Below are positions 40,822 through 50,377 of a stretch of DNA of 64,000 bases, in pieces; within the stretch, counting starts at the first letter, position 1; the number at the start of each line of letters is the position of its first letter. Source of the DNA: Paracoccus denitrificans (GTDB lineage: Bacteria; Pseudomonadota; Alphaproteobacteria; Rhodobacterales; Rhodobacteraceae); NCBI GenBank assembly GCA_003240735.1, contig QFNE01000002.1, forward strand, positions 124,001 through 188,000, read 5' to 3'. The notes below the pieces were generated by a model. The model did no database searches, had not been told where the DNA came from, and saw only the letters and a program-made list of their open reading frames with translations. A program made the position numbers and the translations under genes.

Positions 40822-42623
40822 TCCGCACGCCTCTGCGCCCCTTGGCCCGCATTCTTCGCGCCCGCGAACGCGGTGAAAACCCTGACGAGATCGAGGCCGA
40901 GAACCGCGCCCGCCGTCACGCCGAAATTCAAGAGCGTGCGCGTCGCCGCGCTCGGCTGCGTCTGGGGCTGATGGCGGGCCTGTTCGTTCTGGCGTTCGGG
41001 ACGGTCGGCGTGCGCATGGGCGCGCTTGCCTCCAGCCAACCCCGAGAGCCGCGGATCGCGGCCCCGGGCGCCAACATCATCTCGCAACGTGCGGACATCA
41101 CCGACCGGGCGGGTCGGGTGCTGGCCACGAACCTGTCCACGCACGCGCTTTATGCCCACCCCCAGCAGATGGTCGACCCGGTCCGCGCCGCCCGAGAGCT
41201 GGCCAAGATCTTCCCCGATCTGAGTGTTGAGCGTCTGGATAAGGATTTCGGCGGCAAGCGCACGTTCGTCTGGATCAAGCGCAAGATCAGCCCAGAACAG
41301 ATGCAGGCCGTCCACGATATCGGTGAACCCGGCCTTCTGTTCGGCCCGCGTGAAATGCGCGTCTATCCTAACGGCAGCCTTGCCAGTCATATCCTTGGCG
41401 GCTCGACCTTCGGCCACGAGGGCGTCAGCAGCGCCGAGGTGCTGGGCGTCGCAGGTGTCGAAAAGGCATTCGACGGCTGGCTGCGCGACCCTGCCAACGC
41501 AGGCGCGCCGTTGCAGCTGTCCATCGATCTGACGGCGCAGGCCGCGATGGAAGAAGTGTTGTCGAACGGGATGAAGGTCATGCGTGCCAAGGGGGCGACC
41601 GCGATCCTCATGGAAATCGCGACGGGCGAAATCGTTGCCATGGCCAGCCTGCCCGACTTCGACCCCAATGACCGCCCTCGTCCCTTGCTCAAGGGTGATC
41701 CGTCCGACAGCCCGCTCTTCAACCGCGCTGTGCAGGGGCAGTACGAACTGGGCTCGACCTTCAAGATTTTCCCGGTCGCGCAAGCGATGGACGAAGGGCT
41801 GGTCAACCCGAATACGATGATCAACTCGGCCTCGCCGATCAAGATCGGCAAATATCTGATCCACGATTTCCACAACTATGGCGGGCAGTTGTCGGTGGCC
41901 GATATCATCGCCAAGTCATCCAACGTGGGCACGGTGCGCATCGTGCAGATGATCGGTCCCGAACGTCAGCAGAAGTTCTTGAAACAGCTCGGCTTCTTTG
42001 AGCCGACCCCGGTCGAGATGACCGAAGCGCCGACCGGCAAGCCGCTGGTGCCGCAGCGGTGGCCCGCCGTGACTGCGGCGACCGTCGGGTTTGGTCACGG
42101 TCTGGCGGCAAGCCCGCTGCATCTGGCGCAGGCCTATGCCACCATCGCCAACGATGGCCGCCGCGTTCGCCCGACACTGGTCCACCGCTCGACTCATCCG
42201 CAGGGCGAACAGGTGATGTCGGTCAAGTCTGCGCAGCTGGCGCGCGGTCTGCTGCGTCAGGTGGTCACGCGCGGCACCGCCCGCTCGGCCGAGGTCGAAG
42301 GCTATCGCGTCGCAGGCAAGACCGGGACCGCCGACAAGCCGCGTCCGGGCGGCGGCTATTACCAGAACAAGGTCATCGCGACTTTCGCCAGCATGTACCC
42401 GGCCGAAAACCCGAAATACGTCATGGTCGTGACGCTGGACGAACCCCGCGCCACCACCGCAGGCGGGGGTGAGGCACGGACCGCAGGGTACACCGTGGCC
42501 CCGGTTGCGGGCGAGCTGATCCGTCGTCTGTCGCCGATCCTGGGCATGGGTCCGATTGATGAGCCGAAACTGCCCGAGATTGCACCCCGCCCGCATGCTC
42601 CGGTAAAGCTCAGCGCGAATTGA
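40818..42623 (+). CDS. ftsI: Septal peptidoglycan transpeptidase FtsI (PBP3)
   Basis: The 601-residue class B penicillin-binding protein has one N-terminal membrane helix (LRLGLMAGLFVLAFGTVGVRMG), then the pedestal domain (RADITDRAGRVLATNL), then the transpeptidase domain. Active-site motifs are S313-T-F-K (LGSTFK), S367-S-N (KSSNVG) and K501-T-G-T (AGKTGT). It cross-links septal peptidoglycan as partner of FtsW. It overlaps ftsL by 4 bp. Confidence 0.96.
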   Translation: MIRTPLRPLARILRARERGENPDEIEAENRARRHAEIQERARRRARLRLGLMAGLFVLAFGTVGVRMGALASSQPREPRIAAPGANIISQRADITDRAGRVLATNLSTHALYAHPQQMVDPVRAARELAKIFPDLSVERLDKDFGGKRTFVWIKRKISPEQMQAVHDIGEPGLLFGPREMRVYPNGSLASHILGGSTFGHEGVSSAEVLGVAGVEKAFDGWLRDPANAGAPLQLSIDLTAQAAMEEVLSNGMKVMRAKGATAILMEIATGEIVAMASLPDFDPNDRPRPLLKGDPSDSPLFNRAVQGQYELGSTFKIFPVAQAMDEGLVNPNTMINSASPIKIGKYLIHDFHNYGGQLSVADIIAKSSNVGTVRIVQMIGPERQQKFLKQLGFFEPTPVEMTEAPTGKPLVPQRWPAVTAATVGFGHGLAASPLHLAQAYATIANDGRRVRPTLVHRSTHPQGEQVMSVKSAQLARGLLRQVVTRGTARSAEVEGYRVAGKTGTADKPRPGGGYYQNKVIATFASMYPAENPKYVMVVTLDEPRATTAGGGEARTAGYTVAPVAGELIRRLSPILGMGPIDEPKLPEIAPRPHAPVKLSAN

Positions 42624-42638
42624 CGAAGGAACGACGGT

Positions 42639-44108
42639 ATGCGGCTGAATGCGCTGGGCCTTCGCGCAAGCGACGGCAGGGATCCAGATATCACCGGTCT
42701 TGCGATCGATTCGCGGGCGGTGCGGGACGGCTTTCTGTTCGCGGCGCTGCCGGGATCGGCGACCCATGGGGGCGAATTCATCCAGTATGCGCTGCGACAA
42801 GGCGCGTCCGCGGTCCTGACTGATCGTCAGGGTGCGGCGCTTGCCGCGGATGCGCTGGCCGGCGCGGATGCCGCGCTGATCGTCAGTGACGACCCGCGCG
42901 CCGCGCTGGCGGGGGCGGCGGCCCTGTGGTTCGGGGCGCAGCCGAAAACCGTGGTCGCGGTGACGGGCACGTCAGGCAAGACTTCGGTCGCAACGTTCAC
43001 GCGCCAGATCTGGCAGGCGATGGGTCTGCCAGCGATCAGCCTGGGGACGATGGGGGTCGAAGGCGACTATCAGGCCAAACTGGCCCACACCACGCCAGAT
43101 CCCCTGACCTTGCACCGTGTCCTGTCCGAGGCGGCTGCTGGGGGCGTCACCCACGCCGCGATGGAGGCGTCGAGCCACGGGCTGGACCAACGCCGTCTGG
43201 ACGGGGTGACCGTCAAGGCGGGCGCGTTCACGAACTTCAGCCAGGACCATCTGGACTACCACAAGAACTTCGATGACTATTTTGCCGCCAAGGCATTGCT
43301 TTTCAGTCATATTCTGGAGCCGGGCGCGGCGGCGATCATCAACACCGACAGCGACGCAGGCCAGCGCATGGCGCAGATTGCCAAGGCGCGCGGACTGGTT
43401 CTGACGACGGTGGGCAAGGCCGAGGGGTGCGATCTGCGCATTCTGGCGCAACGATACGATGCGACTGGGCAAGAGCTGCGGTTTTCGCTGAACGGCAAGC
43501 CCCACCTGGTGCGGCTGGACCTGATAGGCGGCTTTCAGGCGGAAAACGTACTGGCAGCGGCTGGTCTGTGTCTGGCGACCGGATCAGCACCCGATCATGT
43601 GCTGGCGGCACTGCCACAGTTGTCGACGGTGCGCGGCCGGATGCAATTGGCGGCGGTGCGTGACAACGGGGCGGCGGTCTTTGTCGACTACGCGCACAAA
43701 CCCGGCGCTGTCATCGCGGCGCTGCAATCGCTGCGGCCGCACGTCATGGGCCGCATCGTCGTGGTCCTTGGTGCAGGCGGCGACCGCGACAAGGGCAAGC
43801 GCCCATTGATGGGGCAGGCCGCGCGCGAATTCGCGGACGTGGTCTTCATCACCGACGACAACCCCCGCACCGAAGACCCCGCGACCATCCGGGCCGAGGT
43901 GCTGGCCGGGGCTGGACCCGACGCCGTCGAGGTCGGCGACCGGGCCGAGGCGATCCTGAACGCCGTCGACGCGCTGGGGCCTGGCGACGCGCTGCTGATC
44001 GCGGGCAAGGGGCACGAAACCGGGCAGATCGTCGGCTCTGACGTGTTCCCGTTCGATGACGCCGAACAGGCGTCGGTCGCGGTCGCGGCATTGGATGGCA
44101 AGATATGA
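42639..44108 (+). CDS. murE: UDP-MurNAc-L-Ala-D-Glu:meso-DAP ligase
   Basis: The 489-residue Mur ligase adds meso-diaminopimelate. ATP loop GTSGKTSVATF is near 111-121, and TDDNPRTEDPATI holds the DNPR motif that selects meso-DAP rather than lysine. GHYQAKL-like and ASSHGLDQRRLDGV blocks fit. GAAGGAA precedes ATG. It starts 15 bp after ftsI and overlaps murF by 4 bp. Confidence 0.96.
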   Translation: MRLNALGLRASDGRDPDITGLAIDSRAVRDGFLFAALPGSATHGGEFIQYALRQGASAVLTDRQGAALAADALAGADAALIVSDDPRAALAGAAALWFGAQPKTVVAVTGTSGKTSVATFTRQIWQAMGLPAISLGTMGVEGDYQAKLAHTTPDPLTLHRVLSEAAAGGVTHAAMEASSHGLDQRRLDGVTVKAGAFTNFSQDHLDYHKNFDDYFAAKALLFSHILEPGAAAIINTDSDAGQRMAQIAKARGLVLTTVGKAEGCDLRILAQRYDATGQELRFSLNGKPHLVRLDLIGGFQAENVLAAAGLCLATGSAPDHVLAALPQLSTVRGRMQLAAVRDNGAAVFVDYAHKPGAVIAALQSLRPHVMGRIVVVLGAGGDRDKGKRPLMGQAAREFADVVFITDDNPRTEDPATIRAEVLAGAGPDAVEVGDRAEAILNAVDALGPGDALLIAGKGHETGQIVGSDVFPFDDAEQASVAVAALDGKI

Positions 44109-45487
44109 CGCTTTGGACATCAGACGACGCGGTTGCAGCGACCGGCGGGCGCAGCACGGCTGCGTGGACGGCGACCGGGATTTCCATCGACACCCGCACG
44201 ATCCAGCCGGGCGACCTGTTCGTGGCGCTGAAGGACGTCCGCGACGGACACGATTACGTCGCACAAGCGCTGGAAAAGGGTGCGGCCGCCGCGCTGGTCA
44301 GCCACGTGCCCGACGGCGTGGCCCCCGATGCGCCGCTGTTGATCGTGGATGACGTGGTCAAGGCGCTGGTGGCGCTGGGGCGCACGGCACGGGGGCGGAC
44401 CAAGGCGCGTGTCCTGGGCATAACCGGCTCGGTCGGCAAGACCTCGACCAAGGACATGGCCGCCGCCGCACTGGCGGGGCAGGGGCGTGTGCACGCCGCA
44501 GAGGCCAGCCTGAACAACCACTGGGGCGTGCCGCTGACACTGGCGCGAATGCCGCAGGACACCGATTTCGCGATCCTCGAAATCGGCATGAACCACCCCG
44601 GAGAGATCGAGCCGCTGGCCCGCATGGCCCGGCCCGATGTCGCCCTGATCACCACGGTCGCCGCGGCGCATCTTGAGGCATTCGACGACATTCGCGGCAT
44701 CGCCCGCGAAAAAGCGGCGATCTTTGCCGGGCTGCAACCGATGGGCGCGGCGATCATCCCCGAGGATCTGGACACCACGCCCATCCTGCGCGACGGCGCG
44801 GACGCGGCGGGGGCAATCGTCGTGGGCTTTGGTCAGGCGGGCGCGGCGCGTCCCCTGTCCAGCACGCCCGATGACGGCGGCACACGCGTCAAGGCACGGA
44901 TCCTGGGCGAGACGGTCGAGTTTCGGCTGGCAAGTGCCGGCGCACATTTCGTCATGAACGCCGTGGGCGTGCTTGCGGCGCTGGCGAAACTCGGCGCGGA
45001 CCTGCCGAAATCTGCGCAAGGACTTGCCGACTGGCGGCCCTATAAAGGGCGCGGCGCGGTCGAACGGATCGGCGGCGTCACCCTGCTGGATGACAGCTAT
45101 AACGCCAACCCGACCAGCCTTGCCGCGGGGCTGTCCACGCTGCCGCACCTGCCACCGGGGCGGCGGGTCGTCATTCTGGGCGACATGCTGGAACTGGGCG
45201 CGGATGAGGTTGAAATTCACCGCGCCATCGCATCGTGGCCGCAGATGGCCGATGTCGCCGTGGTCCATGCGTGTGGGCCGCGCATGCGTGCGATGTACGA
45301 CGCGCTGCCACCCGAAAAACGGGGTATCTGGTCGGAAACCGCCACCGAGCTTTGTGCGCGCGCCAGCGAACTGGCGCAGGACGGGGACGTGGTTTTCGTC
45401 AAGGGATCCAAGTTTTCGCGCGTCGCGTCAGTTGTTGACGCGCTAAGGAAATCGCGTCAAACGCCGGCGCCTGAAACGCAGGAATGA
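44105..45487 (+). CDS. murF: UDP-MurNAc-tripeptide:D-Ala-D-Ala ligase
   Basis: The 460-residue Mur ligase adds the D-Ala-D-Ala dipeptide to complete the pentapeptide. ATP loop GITGSVGKTSTKDM, NHPGEIEPLARMARPDVALIT, and LLDDSYNANPTSLAAGL are MurF blocks. It overlaps murE by ATGA and ends four bases before mraY. The donor dipeptide is made by Ddl, encoded in the same cluster. Confidence 0.96.
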   Translation: MTLWTSDDAVAATGGRSTAAWTATGISIDTRTIQPGDLFVALKDVRDGHDYVAQALEKGAAAALVSHVPDGVAPDAPLLIVDDVVKALVALGRTARGRTKARVLGITGSVGKTSTKDMAAAALAGQGRVHAAEASLNNHWGVPLTLARMPQDTDFAILEIGMNHPGEIEPLARMARPDVALITTVAAAHLEAFDDIRGIAREKAAIFAGLQPMGAAIIPEDLDTTPILRDGADAAGAIVVGFGQAGAARPLSSTPDDGGTRVKARILGETVEFRLASAGAHFVMNAVGVLAALAKLGADLPKSAQGLADWRPYKGRGAVERIGGVTLLDDSYNANPTSLAAGLSTLPHLPPGRRVVILGDMLELGADEVEIHRAIASWPQMADVAVVHACGPRMRAMYDALPPEKRGIWSETATELCARASELAQDGDVVFVKGSKFSRVASVVDALRKSRQTPAPETQE

Positions 45488-45491
45488 TCTG

Positions 45492-46571
45492 ATGCTTTAC
45501 TGGCTGACCAACCTTTCGGACGGCGGCGACGTCTTCAACCTGTTCCGGTATATCACCTTCCGGGCAGGCATGGCGTTTTTCACCGCGCTGATCTTCGGGT
45601 TCATCTTCGGTCGGCCGCTGATCAACTGGTTGCGGCTGAAACAGAAAAAGGGTCAGCCCCTGCGCGAGATCGGGCCCGACCATCTCCAGAAGGCCGGAAC
45701 ACCGACGATGGGTGGTCTGCTGATCCTGTCGGCACTGACGGTCTCAACGCTGCTTTGGGCGCGGCTCGACAGCGGTTATGTCTGGATCGTGCTGCTGGTG
45801 ACGCTGGGTTTTGCCGGTGTGGGTTTTGCCGACGACTATGCCAAGGTCACCAAGCAAAGCCATGCAGGCGTGTCAGGCAAGGTGCGCATGGCCATCGGCA
45901 TGGTCATCGCGCTCATCGCATCGGCCTGGGCGATGTATCTGCAGCCGACGGGCCTGACCGGAGCGGTCGCGCTGCCGTTCCTGAAGAACACGGTCATCCA
46001 CCTTTCGTATTTCTTCGTGCTGTTCGGGATGTTCGTCATTGTCGGCGCGGCCAACGCGGTGAACCTGACCGATGGTCTGGACGGGTTGGCCATCGGCCCG
46101 GTCATGATCGCGGCGTCCACATTCGGCATCATCGCCTATCTGGTCGGGAACGCGAACTTCGCCAATTATCTGGGCGTCCATTTCGTCCCGAATACCGGGG
46201 AAATCGCCGTCTTCTGCGCCGCGCTGATTGGCGGGGGGCTGGGGTTCCTGTGGTACAACGCCCCGCCCGCGGCGGTGTTCATGGGTGACACCGGCAGCCT
46301 CGCGCTTGGTGGCGCGCTGGGCGCCATCGCCGTGTCGATCAAACACGAGATCGTTCTGGCCATCGTCGGCGGTCTGTTCGTGGTCGAGGCGCTTTCGGTC
46401 ATCATCCAGGTCGCCTACTTCAAACGGACCGGCCGCCGCGTCTTCCTGATGGCCCCGATCCACCACCATTTCGAGAAAAAGGGCTGGGCCGAGCCGCAGA
46501 TCGTCATCCGCTTCTGGATCATCGCCGTCATTCTGGCGCTGATCGGTCTGGCGACGCTGAAACTGCGGTGA
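45492..46571 (+). CDS. mraY: Phospho-MurNAc-pentapeptide transferase
   Basis: The 359-residue inner-membrane enzyme (about ten helices) makes lipid I from UDP-MurNAc-pentapeptide and undecaprenyl phosphate. The signatures are KAGTPTMGGLLIL, GFADDYAKVTKQSHAGVSG, and NAVNLTDGLDGLAIG, plus FMGDTGSLALGGALG and the histidine-rich APIHHHFEKKGW loop. It is in operon with murF and murD. Confidence 0.97.
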   Translation: MLYWLTNLSDGGDVFNLFRYITFRAGMAFFTALIFGFIFGRPLINWLRLKQKKGQPLREIGPDHLQKAGTPTMGGLLILSALTVSTLLWARLDSGYVWIVLLVTLGFAGVGFADDYAKVTKQSHAGVSGKVRMAIGMVIALIASAWAMYLQPTGLTGAVALPFLKNTVIHLSYFFVLFGMFVIVGAANAVNLTDGLDGLAIGPVMIAASTFGIIAYLVGNANFANYLGVHFVPNTGEIAVFCAALIGGGLGFLWYNAPPAAVFMGDTGSLALGGALGAIAVSIKHEIVLAIVGGLFVVEALSVIIQVAYFKRTGRRVFLMAPIHHHFEKKGWAEPQIVIRFWIIAVILALIGLATLKLR

Positions 46572-46592
46572 CCACTGCCAAGTGAGGTTCAC

Positions 46593-47996
46593 ATGATCCC
46601 AGTCCAAGGCGTCGAAAACCAGACGATTGCGGTCCTTGGCCTTGGCCGGTCGGGCCGCGCCACGGCCGCTGCGCTGCGCGAGGGTGGCGCCACGGTCATC
46701 GCGTGGGACGACAGCGCGGACACCCGCGCCACGGCCGAGGCCGAGGGGTGGACGCTGGCCGATCTGACCCGTGACGCAGGCTGGCGCGACCGGATCGATG
46801 CGCTGATCACCTCGCCCGGGATCCCGCATCTTTACCCCCATCCGCATCCGGCGATCGAACAGGCGCTGCGGCGTGGGGTGCCGGTGGATAACGACATCGG
46901 GCTGTTCTTTCGCAGTTTTGCCACGATGGGTTGGGACGAATTCGACAGTCCGCCACGGGTGATCTGCGTGACCGGTTCGAACGGAAAATCGACGACCACG
47001 GCATTGATCCATCACATCCTGACCGAAAACGGCAGGCCGTCGCAGATGGGCGGCAACATCGGGACCGGTGTTCTGTCGCTTGCCCCGCCCGAAGACGGCG
47101 AGGTCGTGGTGCTGGAACTCTCCAGCTATCAGACGGACCTTGCGCGCGCCCTGACTCCGGACGTGGCGGTGTTCACCAACCTGTCTCCCGACCACATGGA
47201 CCGCCATTCCGGCATGGGGGGATACTTCGCCGCCAAACGGCGCCTGTTTGCGGAAGGTGGACCCGACCGCTGCGTCATCGGCGTGGACGAGGATGAAGGG
47301 CGCTATCTGGCCAACCAGACGGCGCAGGGCCCGCAGGATGACCGCGTCATCCGCATCTCGGTCGAGGAAAAGCTGGATGGGTTCGGTTGGTCGGTCAGCG
47401 CGCGCAAGGGTTTCCTGTCCGAATGGCGCAAGGGCCGGCAGGTGGCGTCGATCGACCTGCGGACGGTCACCGGCCTTCCCGGGGCGCATAATCACCAGAA
47501 CGCCTGCGCGGCCTATGCCGCGTGCCGGTCGGTCGGGCTGGCCCCCCGCGACATCGAGGCGGCGTTCCACAGCTTCGCCGGCCTGCCACATCGCAGCCAG
47601 ACTATCGCCGACATCGGTGGCGTGCGCTGGGTCAACGACAGCAAGGCCACCAATGTCGATTCCGCCGAAAAGGCACTGTTGGCGTTCGACAATATCCGCT
47701 GGATCGTCGGTGGGATGGGCAAGGAAGGTGGCATCGCCAGCCTTGCGCCGCAGTTTTCGCGCGTCAGGAAAGCTTACCTGATCGGTCATTCCGCCCGCGA
47801 TTTCGCGCTGCAACTGTCGGGCACCCCCCACGAGGTCGTCGACACGATGGACGTAGCCGTCGCCCGTGCCGCGGCCGAGGCGGAGCCGGGTGACACCGTC
47901 CTGCTGGCGCCCGCCTCGGCCAGCTTTGACCAGTACCCGAACTTTGAAAAACGGGGTGAGCATTTTACCCAGCTCGTCCGCGCGCTGCAGGGCTAG
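46593..47996 (+). CDS. murD: UDP-MurNAc-L-alanine:D-glutamate ligase
   Basis: The 467-residue Mur ligase adds D-glutamate. N-terminal Rossmann block TIAVLGLGRSGRATAAAL, ATP loop CVTGSNGKSTTTAL, and LSPDHMDRHSGMGGYFAAKR followed by WVNDSKATNVDSAEKAL are MurD features. GAGG lies before the ATG. A 120-bp gap separates it from ftsW, unlike the overlaps elsewhere in the cluster. Confidence 0.96.
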   Translation: MIPVQGVENQTIAVLGLGRSGRATAAALREGGATVIAWDDSADTRATAEAEGWTLADLTRDAGWRDRIDALITSPGIPHLYPHPHPAIEQALRRGVPVDNDIGLFFRSFATMGWDEFDSPPRVICVTGSNGKSTTTALIHHILTENGRPSQMGGNIGTGVLSLAPPEDGEVVVLELSSYQTDLARALTPDVAVFTNLSPDHMDRHSGMGGYFAAKRRLFAEGGPDRCVIGVDEDEGRYLANQTAQGPQDDRVIRISVEEKLDGFGWSVSARKGFLSEWRKGRQVASIDLRTVTGLPGAHNHQNACAAYAACRSVGLAPRDIEAAFHSFAGLPHRSQTIADIGGVRWVNDSKATNVDSAEKALLAFDNIRWIVGGMGKEGGIASLAPQFSRVRKAYLIGHSARDFALQLSGTPHEVVDTMDVAVARAAAEAEPGDTVLLAPASASFDQYPNFEKRGEHFTQLVRALQG

Positions 47997-48003
47997 GGGC
48001 AGG

Positions 48004-48033
48004 CGCAGCGTCGCGTCCGCACCCTGCGTTTTT
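48004..48033 (+). terminator. Possible weak terminator between murD and ftsW
   Basis: CGCAG (48004-48008) and CTGCG (48024-48028) could pair around a 15-base loop, followed immediately by TTTTT. The stem is only 5 bp, so attenuation rather than full termination is possible. It coincides with one of the few real gaps in the murE-murC run. Confidence 0.3.
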
Positions 48034-48116
48034 GGTAGCACCGCTGGGATAATCTGGCTATGCTGCCCCTCAGACCCGGCAAACGGGCGTGTTGAGGCAG
48101 TGACGGCGGTATTCCC

Positions 48117-49283
48117 ATGACCGAGATGGTCTTCGGCTCGGCGCGTGTGCGTTCGGGCGACCCGATTCTACCCCGCTGGTGGCGGACGCTGGACAAGTGG
48201 ACGCTGGCTTGTGTCATTGCGCTGTTCGCGATGGGCATGCTGCTGGGGCTGGCCGCGTCGGTTCCTTTGGCGGAGCGCAACGGCCTGGACGCATTTTATT
48301 ACGTCAAACGACAGGCATTCTTCGGCGGCCTCGCGCTGATCGTGATGCTGGTGCTGTCGATGCTGTCGCCACAGCAGGTGCGCCGTTTCGGCGTGATCCT
48401 GTTCGTTGGTGCGTTCGTGACGGTGATGGCGCTGCCCGTGATCGGCACAGACTTCGGCAAGGGTGCGACGCGCTGGCTGAGCCTCGGGTTCGCCTCGGTC
48501 CAGCCGTCGGAGTTCCTGAAACCCGGCTTTGTCTGCATCATCGCGTGGTTCATGGCCGCGTCGCAGGAGGTCGGCGGCCCGCCCGGCAAGCTTTACTCGG
48601 CGCTGCTGACGCTGTGCGTCGTGGTCACGCTGGCGATGCAGCCCGACTTCGGTCAGGCCGCGCTGGTGTTGTTTGCATGGATGGTCATGTATTTCGTCGC
48701 GGGATCGCCGACCTGGCATCTGGGCGGCGCGGCTGGTGTGACGGTACTGGGCGGCCTGTTCGCCTACGGCAACTCCGAACACTTCGCGCGTCGGATCAAC
48801 GGCTTTCTGTCCAGCGAAATCGACCCCCGCACCCAGATCGGGTATGCCACGAACGCGATTCAGGAAGGTGGCTTCTTTGGCGTGGGCGTGGGCGAAGGGA
48901 CCGTCAAATGGTCACTGCCCGATGCGCATACCGACTTCATCATCGCCGTCGCGGCCGAGGAATACGGCTTCGTCATGGTGATGCTGATCATCGCGCTTTA
49001 CTGCGTGATCGTCGCGCGATCATTGACCCGGCTGATGGGGGAACGGGACCCGTTCACGCGCATCGCCGGAACCGGTCTGGCCTGCGCATTCGGCGTGCAG
49101 GCGCTGATCAACATGGGCGTGGCCGTACGTCTGTTGCCCGCCAAAGGCATGACGCTGCCGTTCGTCAGCTATGGCGGGTCGTCCGTCATCGCGTCCGGCA
49201 TCGCGCTTGGGCTGCTTTTGGCGCTGACCCGGCGTCGGCCGCAGGGCAACATCTCTGAAGTGCTGGGACGCGCCGGCAGATGA
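48117..49283 (+). CDS. ftsW: Septal peptidoglycan polymerase FtsW
   Basis: The 388-residue SEDS glycosyltransferase has about ten membrane segments. Key blocks include GTDFGKGATRWLSLGFASVQPSEFLKPG, MQPDFGQAALVL, GFFGVGVGEGTVKWSLPDAHTDFIIAVAAEEYGF, and GMTLPFVSYGGSSVIASG. It polymerises lipid II at the septum with FtsI. It overlaps murG by 4 bp. The ribosome site is weak. Confidence 0.96.
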   Translation: MTEMVFGSARVRSGDPILPRWWRTLDKWTLACVIALFAMGMLLGLAASVPLAERNGLDAFYYVKRQAFFGGLALIVMLVLSMLSPQQVRRFGVILFVGAFVTVMALPVIGTDFGKGATRWLSLGFASVQPSEFLKPGFVCIIAWFMAASQEVGGPPGKLYSALLTLCVVVTLAMQPDFGQAALVLFAWMVMYFVAGSPTWHLGGAAGVTVLGGLFAYGNSEHFARRINGFLSSEIDPRTQIGYATNAIQEGGFFGVGVGEGTVKWSLPDAHTDFIIAVAAEEYGFVMVMLIIALYCVIVARSLTRLMGERDPFTRIAGTGLACAFGVQALINMGVAVRLLPAKGMTLPFVSYGGSSVIASGIALGLLLALTRRRPQGNISEVLGRAGR

Positions 49284-50377
49284 GCGTGGAAAAGACAAAG
49301 CTCGCCCTGATCGCGGCGGGCGGCACGGGGGGGCACATGTTCCCCGCCCAGGCGTTGGCCGAACGGCTGCTGGCCAATGGCTGGCGCGTGACGCTGTCCA
49401 CCGATGACCGGGGTGCGCGCTATGCGGGGGCGTTTCCGGCGGCGGTCAAGCGACAGATCGTGCAGGCGGCGACCACCGCACGCGGCGGGGCGCTGGCCAA
49501 GCTGGCGGTTCCAGCCAAGATCGCAGCCGGTGTTCTGGGCGCGCGTCGGCAGATGGCGCAGGACCGCCCCGACGTGGTCATCGGCTTTGGCGGCTATCCG
49601 ACCATTCCGGCGATGTCGGCGGCGCTGAGCCGGGGCATCCCGCGCATGATCCACGAACAGAACGGCGTCATGGGACGGGTGAACCGCCTGTTCGCCAGCC
49701 GTGTGCAGAAGGTCGCCTGTGGCACATGGCCGACCGACCTGCCGTCCGGTGTGGACGGCATTCACACCGGAAACCCCGTGCGTCAGGCGATCCTTGACCA
49801 TGCCGCGACGCCCTATCAACCGCCGACGTTGCACGGCCCGCTGAACCTGCTGGTCATCGGCGGCAGCCAGGGCGCGCGCGTCCTGTCAGACCGCGTGCCC
49901 GAAGCCGTCGCAGCCCTCCCCGATGACATCCGCACCCGCCTGCACGTGTCTCATCAGGCCCGGGCCGAGGATATGGACCGCGTGACCGATGGCTACGCCG
50001 AAGCCGGTATCGACGCCGACGTGCAGCCCTTCTTTACCGATGTGCCCCAACGTCTGGCCGCATGTCAGGTCGTCATCAGCCGGGCGGGCGCGTCGTCCAT
50101 CGCCGACATCACCGTGATCGGCCGGCCCGCGATCCTGATCCCGTTCGCGGCCGCGACGGGCGATCACCAATCAGCCAATGCGCGCGCCATGTCCGAAAGC
50201 GGCGCGGCCACGCTGCTGCCCGAGTCGGTGCTTGACACACAAAGCCTGACCCGCGACTTGCTGGCGATCCTGTCGAACCCCGGGCGGGCGTCGAACATGG
50301 CAGCGGCATCACTTGCACTTGGACGCCCGGACGCGGCGTCCCGACTTTACGAACTGGTAACGGAACTGACCTCATGA
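49280..50377 (+). CDS. murG: Lipid I GlcNAc transferase
   Basis: The 365-residue peripheral membrane GT-B enzyme makes lipid II. AAGGTGGHMFPAQALAERL is the N-terminal glycine loop, IHEQNGVMGRVNRLFA and LLVIGGSQGARVLSDRVPEAV the UDP-GlcNAc region, and VVISRAGASSIADITVIGRPAILIP the C-terminal motif. It overlaps ftsW and murC by 4 bp each. Confidence 0.97.
   Translation: MSVEKTKLALIAAGGTGGHMFPAQALAERLLANGWRVTLSTDDRGARYAGAFPAAVKRQIVQAATTARGGALAKLAVPAKIAAGVLGARRQMAQDRPDVVIGFGGYPTIPAMSAALSRGIPRMIHEQNGVMGRVNRLFASRVQKVACGTWPTDLPSGVDGIHTGNPVRQAILDHAATPYQPPTLHGPLNLLVIGGSQGARVLSDRVPEAVAALPDDIRTRLHVSHQARAEDMDRVTDGYAEAGIDADVQPFFTDVPQRLAACQVVISRAGASSIADITVIGRPAILIPFAAATGDHQSANARAMSESGAATLLPESVLDTQSLTRDLLAILSNPGRASNMAAASLALGRPDAASRLYELVTELTS

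Noticed and set aside
45873..48041. A 722-codon minus-strand frame over mraY-murD
   Set aside because: Antisense shadow of high-GC mur genes; composition is Arg/Gln/His-rich without domains, and mraY and murD are certain on the plus strand.
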